From the NCBI GenBank assembly GCA_019459185.1, contig JAIBEO010000217.1, positions 19,405 through 83,404 on the forward strand: DNA of 64,000 nt. The letters are read 5' to 3'. This document shows positions 1 through 10,045 of this stretch, piece after piece. The notes under the pieces were generated by a model, which saw only the letters and a program-made list of their open reading frames with translations, was not told the origin of the DNA and made no database searches. A program made the translations under genes and the position numbers. Source of the DNA: Rhizobium sp. (lineage in GTDB: Bacteria > Pseudomonadota > Gammaproteobacteria > Xanthomonadales > Xanthomonadaceae). Position 1 is the first letter of the stretch. The number at the start of each line of letters is the position of its first letter.

Positions 1-11
1 CCATTTCCCAG

Positions 12-1049
<1,038 letters not shown>

Positions 1050-1058
1050 ACCCGGGGG

Positions 1059-2957
1059 TCAACCCAACGCCTGGCGGGCTGCGGAGAGCAGCTTGCCTTC
1101 CTGCACCAGGCGCACGGCGGTGGCCACGTCGCCATCCATGGCGCGGTCGCGCGGCATGAAGGGGATGGCTTCGCGCAGGGCGGTCCAGGCGGCGCGCACG
1201 GCCACGCCGGGCTCGAACTCCGGGGCTTCGGCCAGCTCGCGGCGCAGGCCTTCGACTTCCGCCAGGAACGGCGCGCGGTCGGCGTGGCCGGGCAGCGGCG
1301 CGCCCTGCACCTTCGCCGCCAGCGCTTCGGCATCGGTCTCGCGGGCCAGCTGACGCGCGGCGTTGATCATGTCGCGGCGGTAGTCCAGCGCCTGCGCGGC
1401 GGTGTAGAGCTCCAGCGCCAGCACGTGGCCCAGGTCGGCCGTCATGTCGAGCACGTGGCGGCCTTCGTTCGCGCCCATGGACACATGGTCTTCGGCGTTG
1501 GCGCTGGTGGGGATGGAATACACGCTGGCCGGGTGCGCGCGGCTGGCCAGGTCGTTCACCAGCGCGGCGGCGGTGTACTGCACGATCATGAAGCCGGATT
1601 CGGTGCCGTCTTCGTTGCCGATGAGGAAAGGCGGCAGGCCGTCGTTCGTGGCCGGGTCCACCAGCTTGTTGAGGCGGCGTTCGGAAATCGAAGCCAGCAC
1701 CGGAATGGCGGCCTTGAGGTAGCTCATGGCCAGCGCCAGCGGCATGCCGTGGAAGTGGCCGGCCGAGACCACCTGGTCCTCGATTTCGCGCGCGCCCGGC
1801 AGGTCCGGAAACAGCAGCGGGTTGTCGGTGACGGCGTTGAGTTCGATGTCCACCACGCGCTTGGCCTGTTCCAGCGCGTCGCGCACGGCGCCGTGCACCT
1901 GCGGGATGCAGCGCAGCGAGTAGCTGTCTTGCGGCTGGTGCTTCTTGCCGCCGCGGAAGGGACGGAAGCGCTGGTAGAAGCGCTCGCGACCGTGGCGCTG
2001 CGAAAGCGGCACCCAATCCCAGCCAATGTCGAAGCCCAGGGCCTGCTGCTCCGCCGTGCTCCAGCTTTCCGGCAGCCACTGCCGGAAACGCGGCACCAGG
2101 TGGTAGGCGATGTCGGACAGCGTGGAGCCGGCCAGCAGCCGGCGCAGCTGCGCCGCCACGTGCACCTGGCCCGGATGCGGGCGCAGCGCGTGCACGTGCG
2201 GGTCGAAGGCGCGCAGGCGGCCGGCGAAGGCGTCGAGCGTCATGGCCGCGGCGAGGTCGGCGGTGTCGAGCAGGTCTTCAAGGCGCTCGATGGCCAGCAC
2301 GGCCGTGGCCAGCATCTGCGCGGTGCCGTTGTTGAGCGCCAGGCCTTCCTTGTGCGACAGCGACACCGGCTTCAGGCCGGCGCGCTTGAGCGCCTCGGCG
2401 CCAGGCAGGCGTTCGCCGTCGTAGAAGGCTTCGCCGCCGCCCAGCAGCACGATGGCCAGGTGCGACAGCGGCGCCAGGTCGCCCGACGCGCCCACGGAGC
2501 CCTTCTGCGGCACCACCGGCACCATGCCGGCGTTGAGCAGCGCGGCCAGTGATTCCAGCACCTGCGGGCGGATGCCCGAGTGGCCCATCATCAGCGTGTT
2601 GATGCGGATGGCCAGCATGGCGCGCACCACGCTGGGCGCGAACGGTTCGCCCACGCACACGGCGTGGGTGACGATGAGGTTGCGCTGCAGCTCCTCGAGC
2701 ACGCTTTCGCCCGAAGCCGCCGCGCCCGGCAGGCCCTCGCGCACGCGGCGCGAACCCAGCAGCTTGTCGGCGTTGGAGCCGAAGCCGGTGGAGACGCCGT
2801 AGATGGGTTCCTGCTTCTTGACCTGCTCGGCCAGGAAGTCGGCGGCGCGCTGCACCGCCTGCATCTGCACCGGGTCCAGGCGCACCGGGGCGCCGTGGGA
2901 AATTTCAGCCACCTGGGCGCGGCTGAGGTGGCGACCGTCTAGGGTGATGGGCTTCAT
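1059..2957 (-). CDS. HAL/PAL-family aromatic amino acid ammonia-lyase (histidine ammonia-lyase-like), unusually long (632 aa)
   Basis: MIO motif GSVGASGDLAPLSH, YGVSTGFG, QDSYSLRCIPQVHGA, SAGHFHGMPLA; extra segments relative to the usual about 510 aa. Confidence 0.85.
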   Translation of the reverse strand: MKPITLDGRHLSRAQVAEISHGAPVRLDPVQMQAVQRAADFLAEQVKKQEPIYGVSTGFGSNADKLLGSRRVREGLPGAAASGESVLEELQRNLIVTHAVCVGEPFAPSVVRAMLAIRINTLMMGHSGIRPQVLESLAALLNAGMVPVVPQKGSVGASGDLAPLSHLAIVLLGGGEAFYDGERLPGAEALKRAGLKPVSLSHKEGLALNNGTAQMLATAVLAIERLEDLLDTADLAAAMTLDAFAGRLRAFDPHVHALRPHPGQVHVAAQLRRLLAGSTLSDIAYHLVPRFRQWLPESWSTAEQQALGFDIGWDWVPLSQRHGRERFYQRFRPFRGGKKHQPQDSYSLRCIPQVHGAVRDALEQAKRVVDIELNAVTDNPLLFPDLPGAREIEDQVVSAGHFHGMPLALAMSYLKAAIPVLASISERRLNKLVDPATNDGLPPFLIGNEDGTESGFMIVQYTAAALVNDLASRAHPASVYSIPTSANAEDHVSMGANEGRHVLDMTADLGHVLALELYTAAQALDYRRDMINAARQLARETDAEALAAKVQGAPLPGHADRAPFLAEVEGLRRELAEAPEFEPGVAVRAAWTALREAIPFMPRDRAMDGDVATAVRLVQEGKLLSAARQALG

Positions 2958-4418
2958 TCAGCGCATCCCCATCGCACGCTGCTGCTCGAGTTCGACCTTC
3001 AGGGCCGTGGCCAACTCCTCGCGGGCCACCTCGAACTGCTCCTGCGAGCGCAGGTCCTTGACCTTGACCACGCCGCGCGTGGCCTCGTCGTCGCCGTAAA
3101 GCACCACGAAGCGGATGCCGGCGCGGTCGGCGTACTGGAACTGCTTGGCCAGCTTCTTCGCCTCCAACTGCACCTCGGCATTGATGCCGGCGGCGCGCAG
3201 CCGGCGGGCGATGTCGAGCGAATCGGCCAGGCGGGATTCGTCCATCAGGCCCACCATCACTTCCACCGAGCTTTCGGCGGTGGAGAGGATGCCGGCCTCG
3301 CGCAGCTGCCAGAACAGGCGGGTGGCGCCGATGGAAATACCGACGCCCGGCAGCTTCGACTTGGTGTAGTGGCTGGCCAGGTCTTCGTAGCGGCCGCCCG
3401 AGCAGACCGAGCCGATCTGCGGGTGCTCGTCGAGCGTGGTTTCGTAGACGGTGCCGGTGTAGTAATCGAGGCCGCGGGCGATGGAGAAGTTCACCGCGTA
3501 GTTCTTTTCCGGCACGCCGTGGGCCTTGAGCAGCTCCAGCACCTCGCGCAGCTCGGCCACGCCCTGGGCCAGGGTGGCGTTGCCCTCGCCCAGCGCGGCC
3601 AGGCGCGCCAGCGCGTCGGCGTGCGAGGTGGAGCGCACCTGCACGAAGGCCATGATGCGGTCGGCCACGTCGTCGGCCAGCTGGAAATCCGCGCCGGTGA
3701 GCGTGGCGCGGACGGCGTCGGCGCCGCGCTTGTCGAGCTTGTCGATCTCGCGCAGCACCAGCGCCTGGCGCTCGCCGTCGGCGATGCCCAGGCCTTCGAA
3801 GAAGCCGCGCAGCAGCTTGCGGTTGTTGAGCTGGATGGTGAACGGGCCCACGCCCAGTTCGGTGAACACGGCGTGGATGACCGCGGGCAACTCCGCGTCG
3901 TGGCGGATGCCCAGCGCGTCCTTGCCGATCACGTCGATGTCGCACTGGTAGAACTCGCGGAATCGGCCGCGCTGGGCGCGTTCGCCGCGGTACACGCGCT
4001 GGATCTGGTAGCGCCGGAACGGGAAGGCCAGGTCGTGCTCGTGCTCGGCCACGTAGCGGGCCAGGGGCACGGTGAGGTCGAAGCGCAGGGCCAGTTCGGG
4101 AGCAAGGGCCTCGTTCGGGTCGCGGAGGTTCCGGACCCGGTCCTTGAACTCATCCAGCGCGCCGGTGGATTGCACGAAATAGACCTGGCGCTCGGTTTCG
4201 CCGCCGGTCTTGGTGAGCAGCACCTCGGACAGCTCGAACACCGGCGTTTCCACCGGCAGGAAGCCGAAGCGCTCGTAATTGCGGCGGATCACGTCCAGCA
4301 TGCGCTGGAAGGCGATCTGGTCACGGGGCAGAAGCTCCATGACCCCGGGCGTGGTGCGGGGCTTGATCAAGGCGGGAAACTCCAGTGCGAACCCCGGCAT
4401 TCTAGCGGCTGCGGCCAC
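2958..4418 (-). CDS. hisS: Histidyl-tRNA synthetase (true start may be the internal ATG at MELLPRDQ)
   Basis: Class II aaRS motifs: [50 protein letters not shown]. Confidence 0.93.
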   Translation of the reverse strand: MAAAARMPGFALEFPALIKPRTTPGVMELLPRDQIAFQRMLDVIRRNYERFGFLPVETPVFELSEVLLTKTGGETERQVYFVQSTGALDEFKDRVRNLRDPNEALAPELALRFDLTVPLARYVAEHEHDLAFPFRRYQIQRVYRGERAQRGRFREFYQCDIDVIGKDALGIRHDAELPAVIHAVFTELGVGPFTIQLNNRKLLRGFFEGLGIADGERQALVLREIDKLDKRGADAVRATLTGADFQLADDVADRIMAFVQVRSTSHADALARLAALGEGNATLAQGVAELREVLELLKAHGVPEKNYAVNFSIARGLDYYTGTVYETTLDEHPQIGSVCSGGRYEDLASHYTKSKLPGVGISIGATRLFWQLREAGILSTAESSVEVMVGLMDESRLADSLDIARRLRAAGINAEVQLEAKKLAKQFQYADRAGIRFVVLYGDDEATRGVVKVKDLRSQEQFEVAREELATALKVELEQQRAMGMR

Positions 4419-4502
4419 CCGGGCGCGTCGCCGGGGCGTGACCCGGAAACGATGGACTTGCCGAACCGCCGATGAGCCTCTAGAATTGCCGGCTCGATCC
4501 CT

Positions 4503-4579
4503 CGGGGTGTAGCTCAGCCTGGTAGAGCGCTACGTTCGGGACGTAGAAGTCGCAGGTTCAAATCCTGTCTCCCCGACCA
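4503..4579 (+). tRNA. tRNA-Pro (anticodon CGG), CCA encoded
   Basis: 77-nt cloverleaf; anticodon stem-loop ctacg-ttcggga-cgtag; GGTTCAAATCC T-arm; ends ACCA. Confidence 0.93.
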
Positions 4580-4593
4580 ATCGAGCACGAACG

Positions 4594-4626
4594 AAACGCC
4601 GCCCCCGCAGGGCGGCGTTTTTGTTT
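4594..4626 (+). terminator. Rho-independent terminator after tRNA-Pro
   Basis: AAACGCCGCCC..GGGCGGCGTTT stem followed by TTGTTT. Confidence 0.8.
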
Positions 4627-4669
4627 CCGGCCCTGCCCCCTCGGCTACACTCGGTCCCGTCTAGGGGAC

Positions 4670-7381
4670 GTGAGCATTCGCATGGGCTGGATCCTGGGGA
4701 TTCTGGGCGCGATATTCGGGGCCGCGCTGGCCGACGATAGCCGCATGCTGTTCGGGTTCGTGGCCGGCGCCTTGCTGGGCGTGCTGCTGGCCCAGGCCCT
4801 GAAGCTGCGCAGCCGGGTGGCCCAGCTGGAAGAACAGGTCGCCGCGCTACGGGTGGCCGGCGTCCGCGCCGCCGAGGCCGTGGCGCCCTGCGCGCAGGCG
4901 GAAGCCGCCCCCGCGGCGACCCGCACCGAGCCGGCCGGCACCGAGCCCGCGCGGGCCGAAGCCACCGCGGCGCCCACGCCGGCACCGGCCGCCCCCGTGC
5001 CCCCACCGATTCCCGCCGCCGAAACACCGCCGGCCACGCCCCGCCCTGCCCCGGCGCCCGCCGGACCGGTCGAACCTGCCGAACCCGACGTCGTCACCAA
5101 GGCCGCCCGCCTTCTCAAGGCCTGGTTCTTCGAAGGCAACGTGCCGGTGAAGCTGGGCGTGCTGGTGCTGCTGTTTGGCGTGGCCGCGGCCATCAAGTAC
5201 GCCGCCGACGCCGGCTGGCTGACCATGCCCATCGAATTCCGCCTGGCCGGCATCGCCGCGGGCGCCATTGCCGGCCTGGTGTGGGGCCTGCGCAGCGCCG
5301 CCGAGCGCCCGGCCTTCGGCCTGAGCCTGCAGGGCGGCGCCATCGGCGTGCTGCTGCTGGTGGTGTTCGCGGCCTTCCGCAATTACGAGGTGCTGGGCGC
5401 GATGCCGGCCTTCGTGATGGTGCTTATCCTGGTGGCGGGCGCCAGCGTGCTGGCGGTGAAGCAGGACGCGCCCGCGCTGGCCGTGCTGGGCTTCATCGGC
5501 GGTTACCTGGCACCGGTGCTGCTGTCCACGGGCAGCGGGAACCACGTGGCGCTGTTTTCGTATTACGCGGTGCTCAACGCGGCCGTGTTCGGCATCGCCT
5601 GGAAGAAGCCGTGGCGGGCGCTGAACCTGGTGGGTTTCGTGTTCACTTTCGCCATCGGCGGCATGTGGGGCGCGAAGTATTACCAGCCGGAAAAATTCGC
5701 CACCGTCGAGCCCTTCCTAGTGCTGTTCTTCCTGTTCTACGTGGCCATCCCGGTGCTGTATGCGCTGGCGGGCCGGCAGAAGAACGGCAAGGTGGACGGC
5801 ACCCTGCTATTCGGCACGCCGCTGCTGGCTTTCCCCATGCAGGTGGGCCTGCTGGGCGACGACCGCATGGGCCTGGCCTTCAGCGCGCTGTTCGTGGCCG
5901 GCATTTACAGCGGCCTGGCGCTGTGGGCGCGCGGCAACCAGCGCCTGCGCGACCTGGCGCAGAGCGCCGCGGGCATGGGCGTGGTGTTCGCCACGCTGGC
6001 CATTCCGCTGGCGCTGACGGCGCGTTGGACTTCGGCCGCCTGGGCCATCCAGGGCGCCGGCATGGTGTGGCTGGGCCTGCGCCAGGAACGCCGCCTGGTG
6101 CGCTGGAGCGGCCTGGCCCTGCTGGTGCTGGCGGGTGGCGCCTGGTGCGTGAGCCTGTTCGACTGGAACCTAGGCCACGAAGACCGCTTCCTGCTCAACG
6201 GCCACGCCATGAACCTGGCCCTGCTCACGCTGGCCTGGATGGCGGCGAGCTGGCTCTACCATCGCGCCGGCCGCAACACGCTGCTGCAGGTGGTGCTGTT
6301 GCTGGGCGGCATGGGCTGGTGGAGCCTGCTGGGCCTGCGCGAGATCGAGGTGAACCTGAGCCCGCGCTTCGACGCGCTGTATTACGGCGGCTTCGCGCTG
6401 CTGACCGCCGCGCTGGCGGCGCTGCTACGCGGGCCGCTGGCCTGGCCGCGGCTGTCGTGGCCGCTGGTGGCGTCGCTGGTGCTGATGCTGCCGCTGTCGA
6501 TCGCCTCGCAGGACCATTACGACGTGACGCTGTTCGACCACCCGCTGTGGCTGTGGTGGCCGCTGCTGGCCGCCGCGCTGGTGACGCTGCGCGCGCTGCG
6601 CGAGCCGCGTTCGCGCGGGCTGCCGGTGGCGCATATCGCCTGGCTGGTGGCGGTGGCCACCGCCGCGGGCATCACCCTGCTGCGCGTGCTGGACGACCGC
6701 GCCGCGCTGGCCGACGGCTGGCTGCTGCCGGCGGTGCTGGCGCCGCTGGCGCTGCTGTTCGCGCTGGCCTGGAAAAAACCCGCGCTGGCCGGCTGGCCGG
6801 TGGCGGAGCAGTTCCCGCGCTGGCGCGTGGTGTGGCTGGCGATTTCCGGCGCCGGCCTGGGCCTGGGCTGGCTGTTCGGCCACTTCTTGCCCGGCGACAG
6901 CGCGCCGCTGCCCTGGCTGCCGCTGTTCAACCCGCTGGAGCTGTGGCTGCTGCTGGGCCTGATGGCTGCGGCGATGGCGCTGCGCGCCCATCCCGACCCG
7001 CACCGGCTGGGCAGCCTGGCCTGGGCCGGCGCCGCGCTCTTCATGCTTTCCATGAGCGTGCTGCGCGCCTGCCACCACCTGGCCAATCTGCCCTGGAGCC
7101 CCAGCCTGCTGGGCGAAACCAGCGTGCAGGCCAGCCTGACCGTGGCCTGGTGCGTGGCCGGCGTGGCCGCCTGGGTGCTGGGCTCGCGCCGCCGCGACCG
7201 CCCGCTGTGGTGGCTGGGCGCGGTGCTGCTGGGCGTGGTGATGCTCAAGCTGGTGTTCGTGGACCGGCAGTTCGTCGGCGACATCGCCGGCATCGTTTCC
7301 TTCCTGGTGGTGGGCGGCCTGCTGGTGCTGGTTGGCCGCATCGCCCCCACCCCGCCCCGTTCGGAGCAAACGCATGCGTAA
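4670..7381 (+). CDS. DUF2339-type polytopic membrane protein
   Basis: 903 aa, very many TM segments, N-terminal coiled coil plus Ala/Pro linker; followed by a DUF3999-like gene. Confidence 0.8.
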   Translation: MSIRMGWILGILGAIFGAALADDSRMLFGFVAGALLGVLLAQALKLRSRVAQLEEQVAALRVAGVRAAEAVAPCAQAEAAPAATRTEPAGTEPARAEATAAPTPAPAAPVPPPIPAAETPPATPRPAPAPAGPVEPAEPDVVTKAARLLKAWFFEGNVPVKLGVLVLLFGVAAAIKYAADAGWLTMPIEFRLAGIAAGAIAGLVWGLRSAAERPAFGLSLQGGAIGVLLLVVFAAFRNYEVLGAMPAFVMVLILVAGASVLAVKQDAPALAVLGFIGGYLAPVLLSTGSGNHVALFSYYAVLNAAVFGIAWKKPWRALNLVGFVFTFAIGGMWGAKYYQPEKFATVEPFLVLFFLFYVAIPVLYALAGRQKNGKVDGTLLFGTPLLAFPMQVGLLGDDRMGLAFSALFVAGIYSGLALWARGNQRLRDLAQSAAGMGVVFATLAIPLALTARWTSAAWAIQGAGMVWLGLRQERRLVRWSGLALLVLAGGAWCVSLFDWNLGHEDRFLLNGHAMNLALLTLAWMAASWLYHRAGRNTLLQVVLLLGGMGWWSLLGLREIEVNLSPRFDALYYGGFALLTAALAALLRGPLAWPRLSWPLVASLVLMLPLSIASQDHYDVTLFDHPLWLWWPLLAAALVTLRALREPRSRGLPVAHIAWLVAVATAAGITLLRVLDDRAALADGWLLPAVLAPLALLFALAWKKPALAGWPVAEQFPRWRVVWLAISGAGLGLGWLFGHFLPGDSAPLPWLPLFNPLELWLLLGLMAAAMALRAHPDPHRLGSLAWAGAALFMLSMSVLRACHHLANLPWSPSLLGETSVQASLTVAWCVAGVAAWVLGSRRRDRPLWWLGAVLLGVVMLKLVFVDRQFVGDIAGIVSFLVVGGLLVLVGRIAPTPPRSEQTHA

Positions 7382-8705
7382 TGCCCTGTTGCTGGCCCTG
7401 CTGGCCGCCGGTTCCGCCCACGCGGCCACGCCGCAGGACTACGCGCGGCAGTGGCCGATTCAAGCCGAGCCCGGCGCCGCCGCCTACGTGCTGGAGCTCG
7501 ACGCCAGCGTGCTCGAACACGTAACCCGCGCCGACCTGCGCGACCTGGCCGTGTTCAACGCCAACGGCGAACCCGTGCCCTTCGCGCCCTGGCCGCCCGA
7601 GCGCAGCGACGAGGAACTGCGCGAACCCGCGCCCTGGCTGCGCGTGCCCCTGCCCGCCCCCGGCCAGCCGGAAAGCCTGGCCCTGCGCCTGGAGCGCGAC
7701 GCCGACGGCCGCCTGCGCGGCCTGGACCTGCGCACCAACGACACCACGCCGCCACCCGCCGAACGCCACGACCTGCTGGTGGACCGCGGCGAAGACGAGC
7801 CGCCCGCCATCGCCCGCCTGCACTTCCGCCTAGCCGACAGCGCGCAGCTGCCGGTGAACCTGCGCGTGCGCGTGGCCGCGTCCAACGACCTGGTGGACTG
7901 GCAGGTGCTGGGCACCGGCCTGCCGCTGGTGGCGCTGGACGACAACGGACTGCGCATCGAACGCCTGCAGCTGGAACTGGGCCGCACCGGGGCGCGCTAC
8001 CTGCGCCTGTCCATCGAAAACGAAGGCAACTGGCCCGCGCTGGCCGCGCTGGAAACCGGCCGCCCGCAGCGCGCCGGCGACGAGCGCGAGTCCAAGACGC
8101 TGTCGCTCACCGGCGTGGCCGTGGCCGACCAGCCCGGCGTGTTCGACTTCCGCAGCCCCGCGCCGGTGGCGGTGGAGCGCGTGGACGTGGAGCTGCCCAC
8201 CACCAATGCCGTGGCCGCCGTCACCGTGGCCGCGCGCGACGGCGACGAGGCCTGGTGGCTGCCCATCGCCAACTTCACCGCCTTCCGCCTGGGCAACAAC
8301 GGCGACGAAGTGCGCCACGTGCCGCCCGCCACGGGCCTGCACCGCGAACGCCAGTGGCGCGTCACCACCCAGCCCGCGCTGGCCACGCCGCCGGTGCTGC
8401 AGCTGGGCTACCGCGCCGAACGTTTCGTGCTGCTGGCCCAGGGCCCCGCGCCCTACGTGCTGTTGGCCGGCAGCGCCCGCGCCGCCCGCGACGACTACCC
8501 CGTGCAAGCCGCCCTCGCCGCCAGCACCACGCCGCCGCAAGCGGCCACGCTGGGCCCCGGCAGCGACGCCGGCGGCAAGGCCGCCCTCGCCCCGAGCCGT
8601 GGCGAAGACTGGCAGCGCTGGCTGCTGTGGACCGTGCTGGGCATGGGCACCGCGCTGGTGCTGGCCGTGTCGCTGAAGGTGCTGCGGCAGCCGAAGGCGG
8701 AGTAA
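7374..8705 (+). CDS. DUF3999-type exported protein with C-terminal TM
   Basis: Signal peptide MRNALLLALLAAGSAHA, C-terminal TM WLLWTVLGMGTALVLAVSL; overlaps the end of the DUF2339 gene. Confidence 0.75.
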   Translation: MRNALLLALLAAGSAHAATPQDYARQWPIQAEPGAAAYVLELDASVLEHVTRADLRDLAVFNANGEPVPFAPWPPERSDEELREPAPWLRVPLPAPGQPESLALRLERDADGRLRGLDLRTNDTTPPPAERHDLLVDRGEDEPPAIARLHFRLADSAQLPVNLRVRVAASNDLVDWQVLGTGLPLVALDDNGLRIERLQLELGRTGARYLRLSIENEGNWPALAALETGRPQRAGDERESKTLSLTGVAVADQPGVFDFRSPAPVAVERVDVELPTTNAVAAVTVAARDGDEAWWLPIANFTAFRLGNNGDEVRHVPPATGLHRERQWRVTTQPALATPPVLQLGYRAERFVLLAQGPAPYVLLAGSARAARDDYPVQAALAASTTPPQAATLGPGSDAGGKAALAPSRGEDWQRWLLWTVLGMGTALVLAVSLKVLRQPKAE

Positions 8706-8711
8706 CTGGCC

Positions 8712-8728
8712 GGGGCGGATTCCGCCCC
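8712..8728 (+). terminator. Short GC hairpin after the DUF3999-like gene
   Basis: GGGGCGG-ATT-CCGCCCC; no clear U tract. Confidence 0.35.
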
Positions 8729-8729
8729 T

Positions 8730-8825
8730 CGTTGGGCCTGATAGGCGCCGAGGGGTTCGGCGCGGGTTTCGTATGCCTGCGAAAAAGTCTCAGGGATTGC
8801 AGGCGGCGGAAGCGGGATATTCCAT
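8730..8825 (+). repeat. Copy 1 of duplicated about 96-bp potentially structured element upstream of a lipoprotein gene
   Basis: Aligns with 11306-11401; shared exact core GCCTGCGAAAAAGTCTCAG and terminal GGATATTCCAT. Confidence 0.75.
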
Positions 8826-8864
8826 CTTGCCCTTGGGGAAACAGGGCATCAGGGGAGCAGGCCG

Positions 8865-9224
8865 ATGGGACGGTTGATTTTCCTTGCTGTGGCCGTGGTT
8901 CTTGTCGCCGGCTGCACAACTCAAGTTGCCGAGCCGTCGAACACTGCCTGGACGCCATCGTGCAAGACGCTGGGGTGCGTTGAATCGTTTGCCTTGGACG
9001 ACCTGCCCGTGGGCGCGGATATTTCATTCACCCAGTGCAAGGATCAGGGCCAACACACCTATCGTTACAAAAAGGCTAAGGACGGATGGAAACTTGATCT
9101 GCGGAGCTCCGTCCTAGTTGATGAGTGCAGTCCCTGTGGACACAGCTTGACGCTACCGGCGCAGCCGCCCCAGGACATCCGCCGATATTGGGATTATCCA
9201 AGGATCCGAACCACCATCCATTAG
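8865..9224 (+). CDS. Small putative lipoprotein of unknown function
   Basis: MGRLIFLAVAVVLVAGC lipobox; stop codon overlaps the GTTAGCAC cassette boundary. Confidence 0.65.
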   Translation: MGRLIFLAVAVVLVAGCTTQVAEPSNTAWTPSCKTLGCVESFALDDLPVGADISFTQCKDQGQHTYRYKKAKDGWKLDLRSSVLVDECSPCGHSLTLPAQPPQDIRRYWDYPRIRTTIH

Positions 9225-9236
9225 TTAGCACTCACA

Positions 9237-9965
9237 ATGAATGAAATCGCGAATCCGCAAGACCAAGGCCCAGGATTCTTTGTCTATATCGTTGAATCGC
9301 CATCGTCCGTAGATCTCTACCACCGTAGGGGCGAAGGTGAGTTGCTTAGGCAAGCTGTCAACCACAATGTAATCTCATGCACATTGAGACTCGCAATCAA
9401 CCTCGAAGCATTTCAAGCAGCCCTAAGCATTGGCCTATCCGAGGCTATGCAGGCGACGCCAAACAGCATTCCGATCCTGCACATTAGTGCGCATGGGTAC
9501 GCCCACGGGATTCAGCTCTCCTCTGGAGAGATCCTTGAGTGGCATCAGTTGCGGGACCTCTTGATTCCCGTGAATCGAGCCTTCAACGGCAATTTGGTTG
9601 TCTGCATGTCCACGTGCGAGGGCTACTCAGGCCAGCGCATGGCCATGGTTCCGGACAGCACGGAACACCCATTTCTCGCCATCATCGGAAACTGCGACAA
9701 ACCGACCTGGCCACAAACTGCTGTAGCGTTTGCCACCTTCTATCACTTGTTGGCAAACGGTCGAAACATCCAGGATGCGGTCACAGCCATGCGGGTTGCT
9801 TCCGGCAATGACAACTTCTTCCTCACAACCGCAGAGCAATCAAAGCAAAGCTACATTTCCTACATCCAAGAGATGGAAGCTTCAGAGGTCAAGGAAGATC
9901 TGGATGAGCAGATTGAGGCTACCGGAGACAACGCGCTTGCAAAGCTGTTGCGGGCTGCGGGGTGA
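9237..9965 (+). CDS. Putative CHAT/caspase-like cysteine peptidase carried on an integron-type gene cassette
   Basis: ILHISAHG (candidate catalytic His86) and LVVCMSTCEG (candidate Cys127), then FLAIIGNCDKPTWPQTAVAFATFYHLLANG; lower GC than flanks; bounded by GTTAGCAC and an attC-like site. Confidence 0.6.
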   Translation: MNEIANPQDQGPGFFVYIVESPSSVDLYHRRGEGELLRQAVNHNVISCTLRLAINLEAFQAALSIGLSEAMQATPNSIPILHISAHGYAHGIQLSSGEILEWHQLRDLLIPVNRAFNGNLVVCMSTCEGYSGQRMAMVPDSTEHPFLAIIGNCDKPTWPQTAVAFATFYHLLANGRNIQDAVTAMRVASGNDNFFLTTAEQSKQSYISYIQEMEASEVKEDLDEQIEATGDNALAKLLRAAG

Positions 9966-10027
9966 GTGCTAACAATTCATTCAAGCCGAAGCCGCTTCGC
10001 GGCTCGGCTTAATTCAGGCGTTAGTGC
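9966..10027 (+). other. attC recombination site 1 (integron cassette)
   Basis: GTGCTAAC...GCCGA(A)GCCGC-TTC-GCGGCTCGGC...GCGTTAGTGC; imperfect palindrome with one extrahelical A, directly after the stop codon. Confidence 0.85.
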
Positions 10028-10045
10028 CAAACAGGGGGGAGCTTC

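Noticed and set aside
8730-8825. Considered as an attC or attI site
   Set aside because: No R''/R' GTTRRRY pair and its hairpins do not match the attC layout; kept as a separate repeat.
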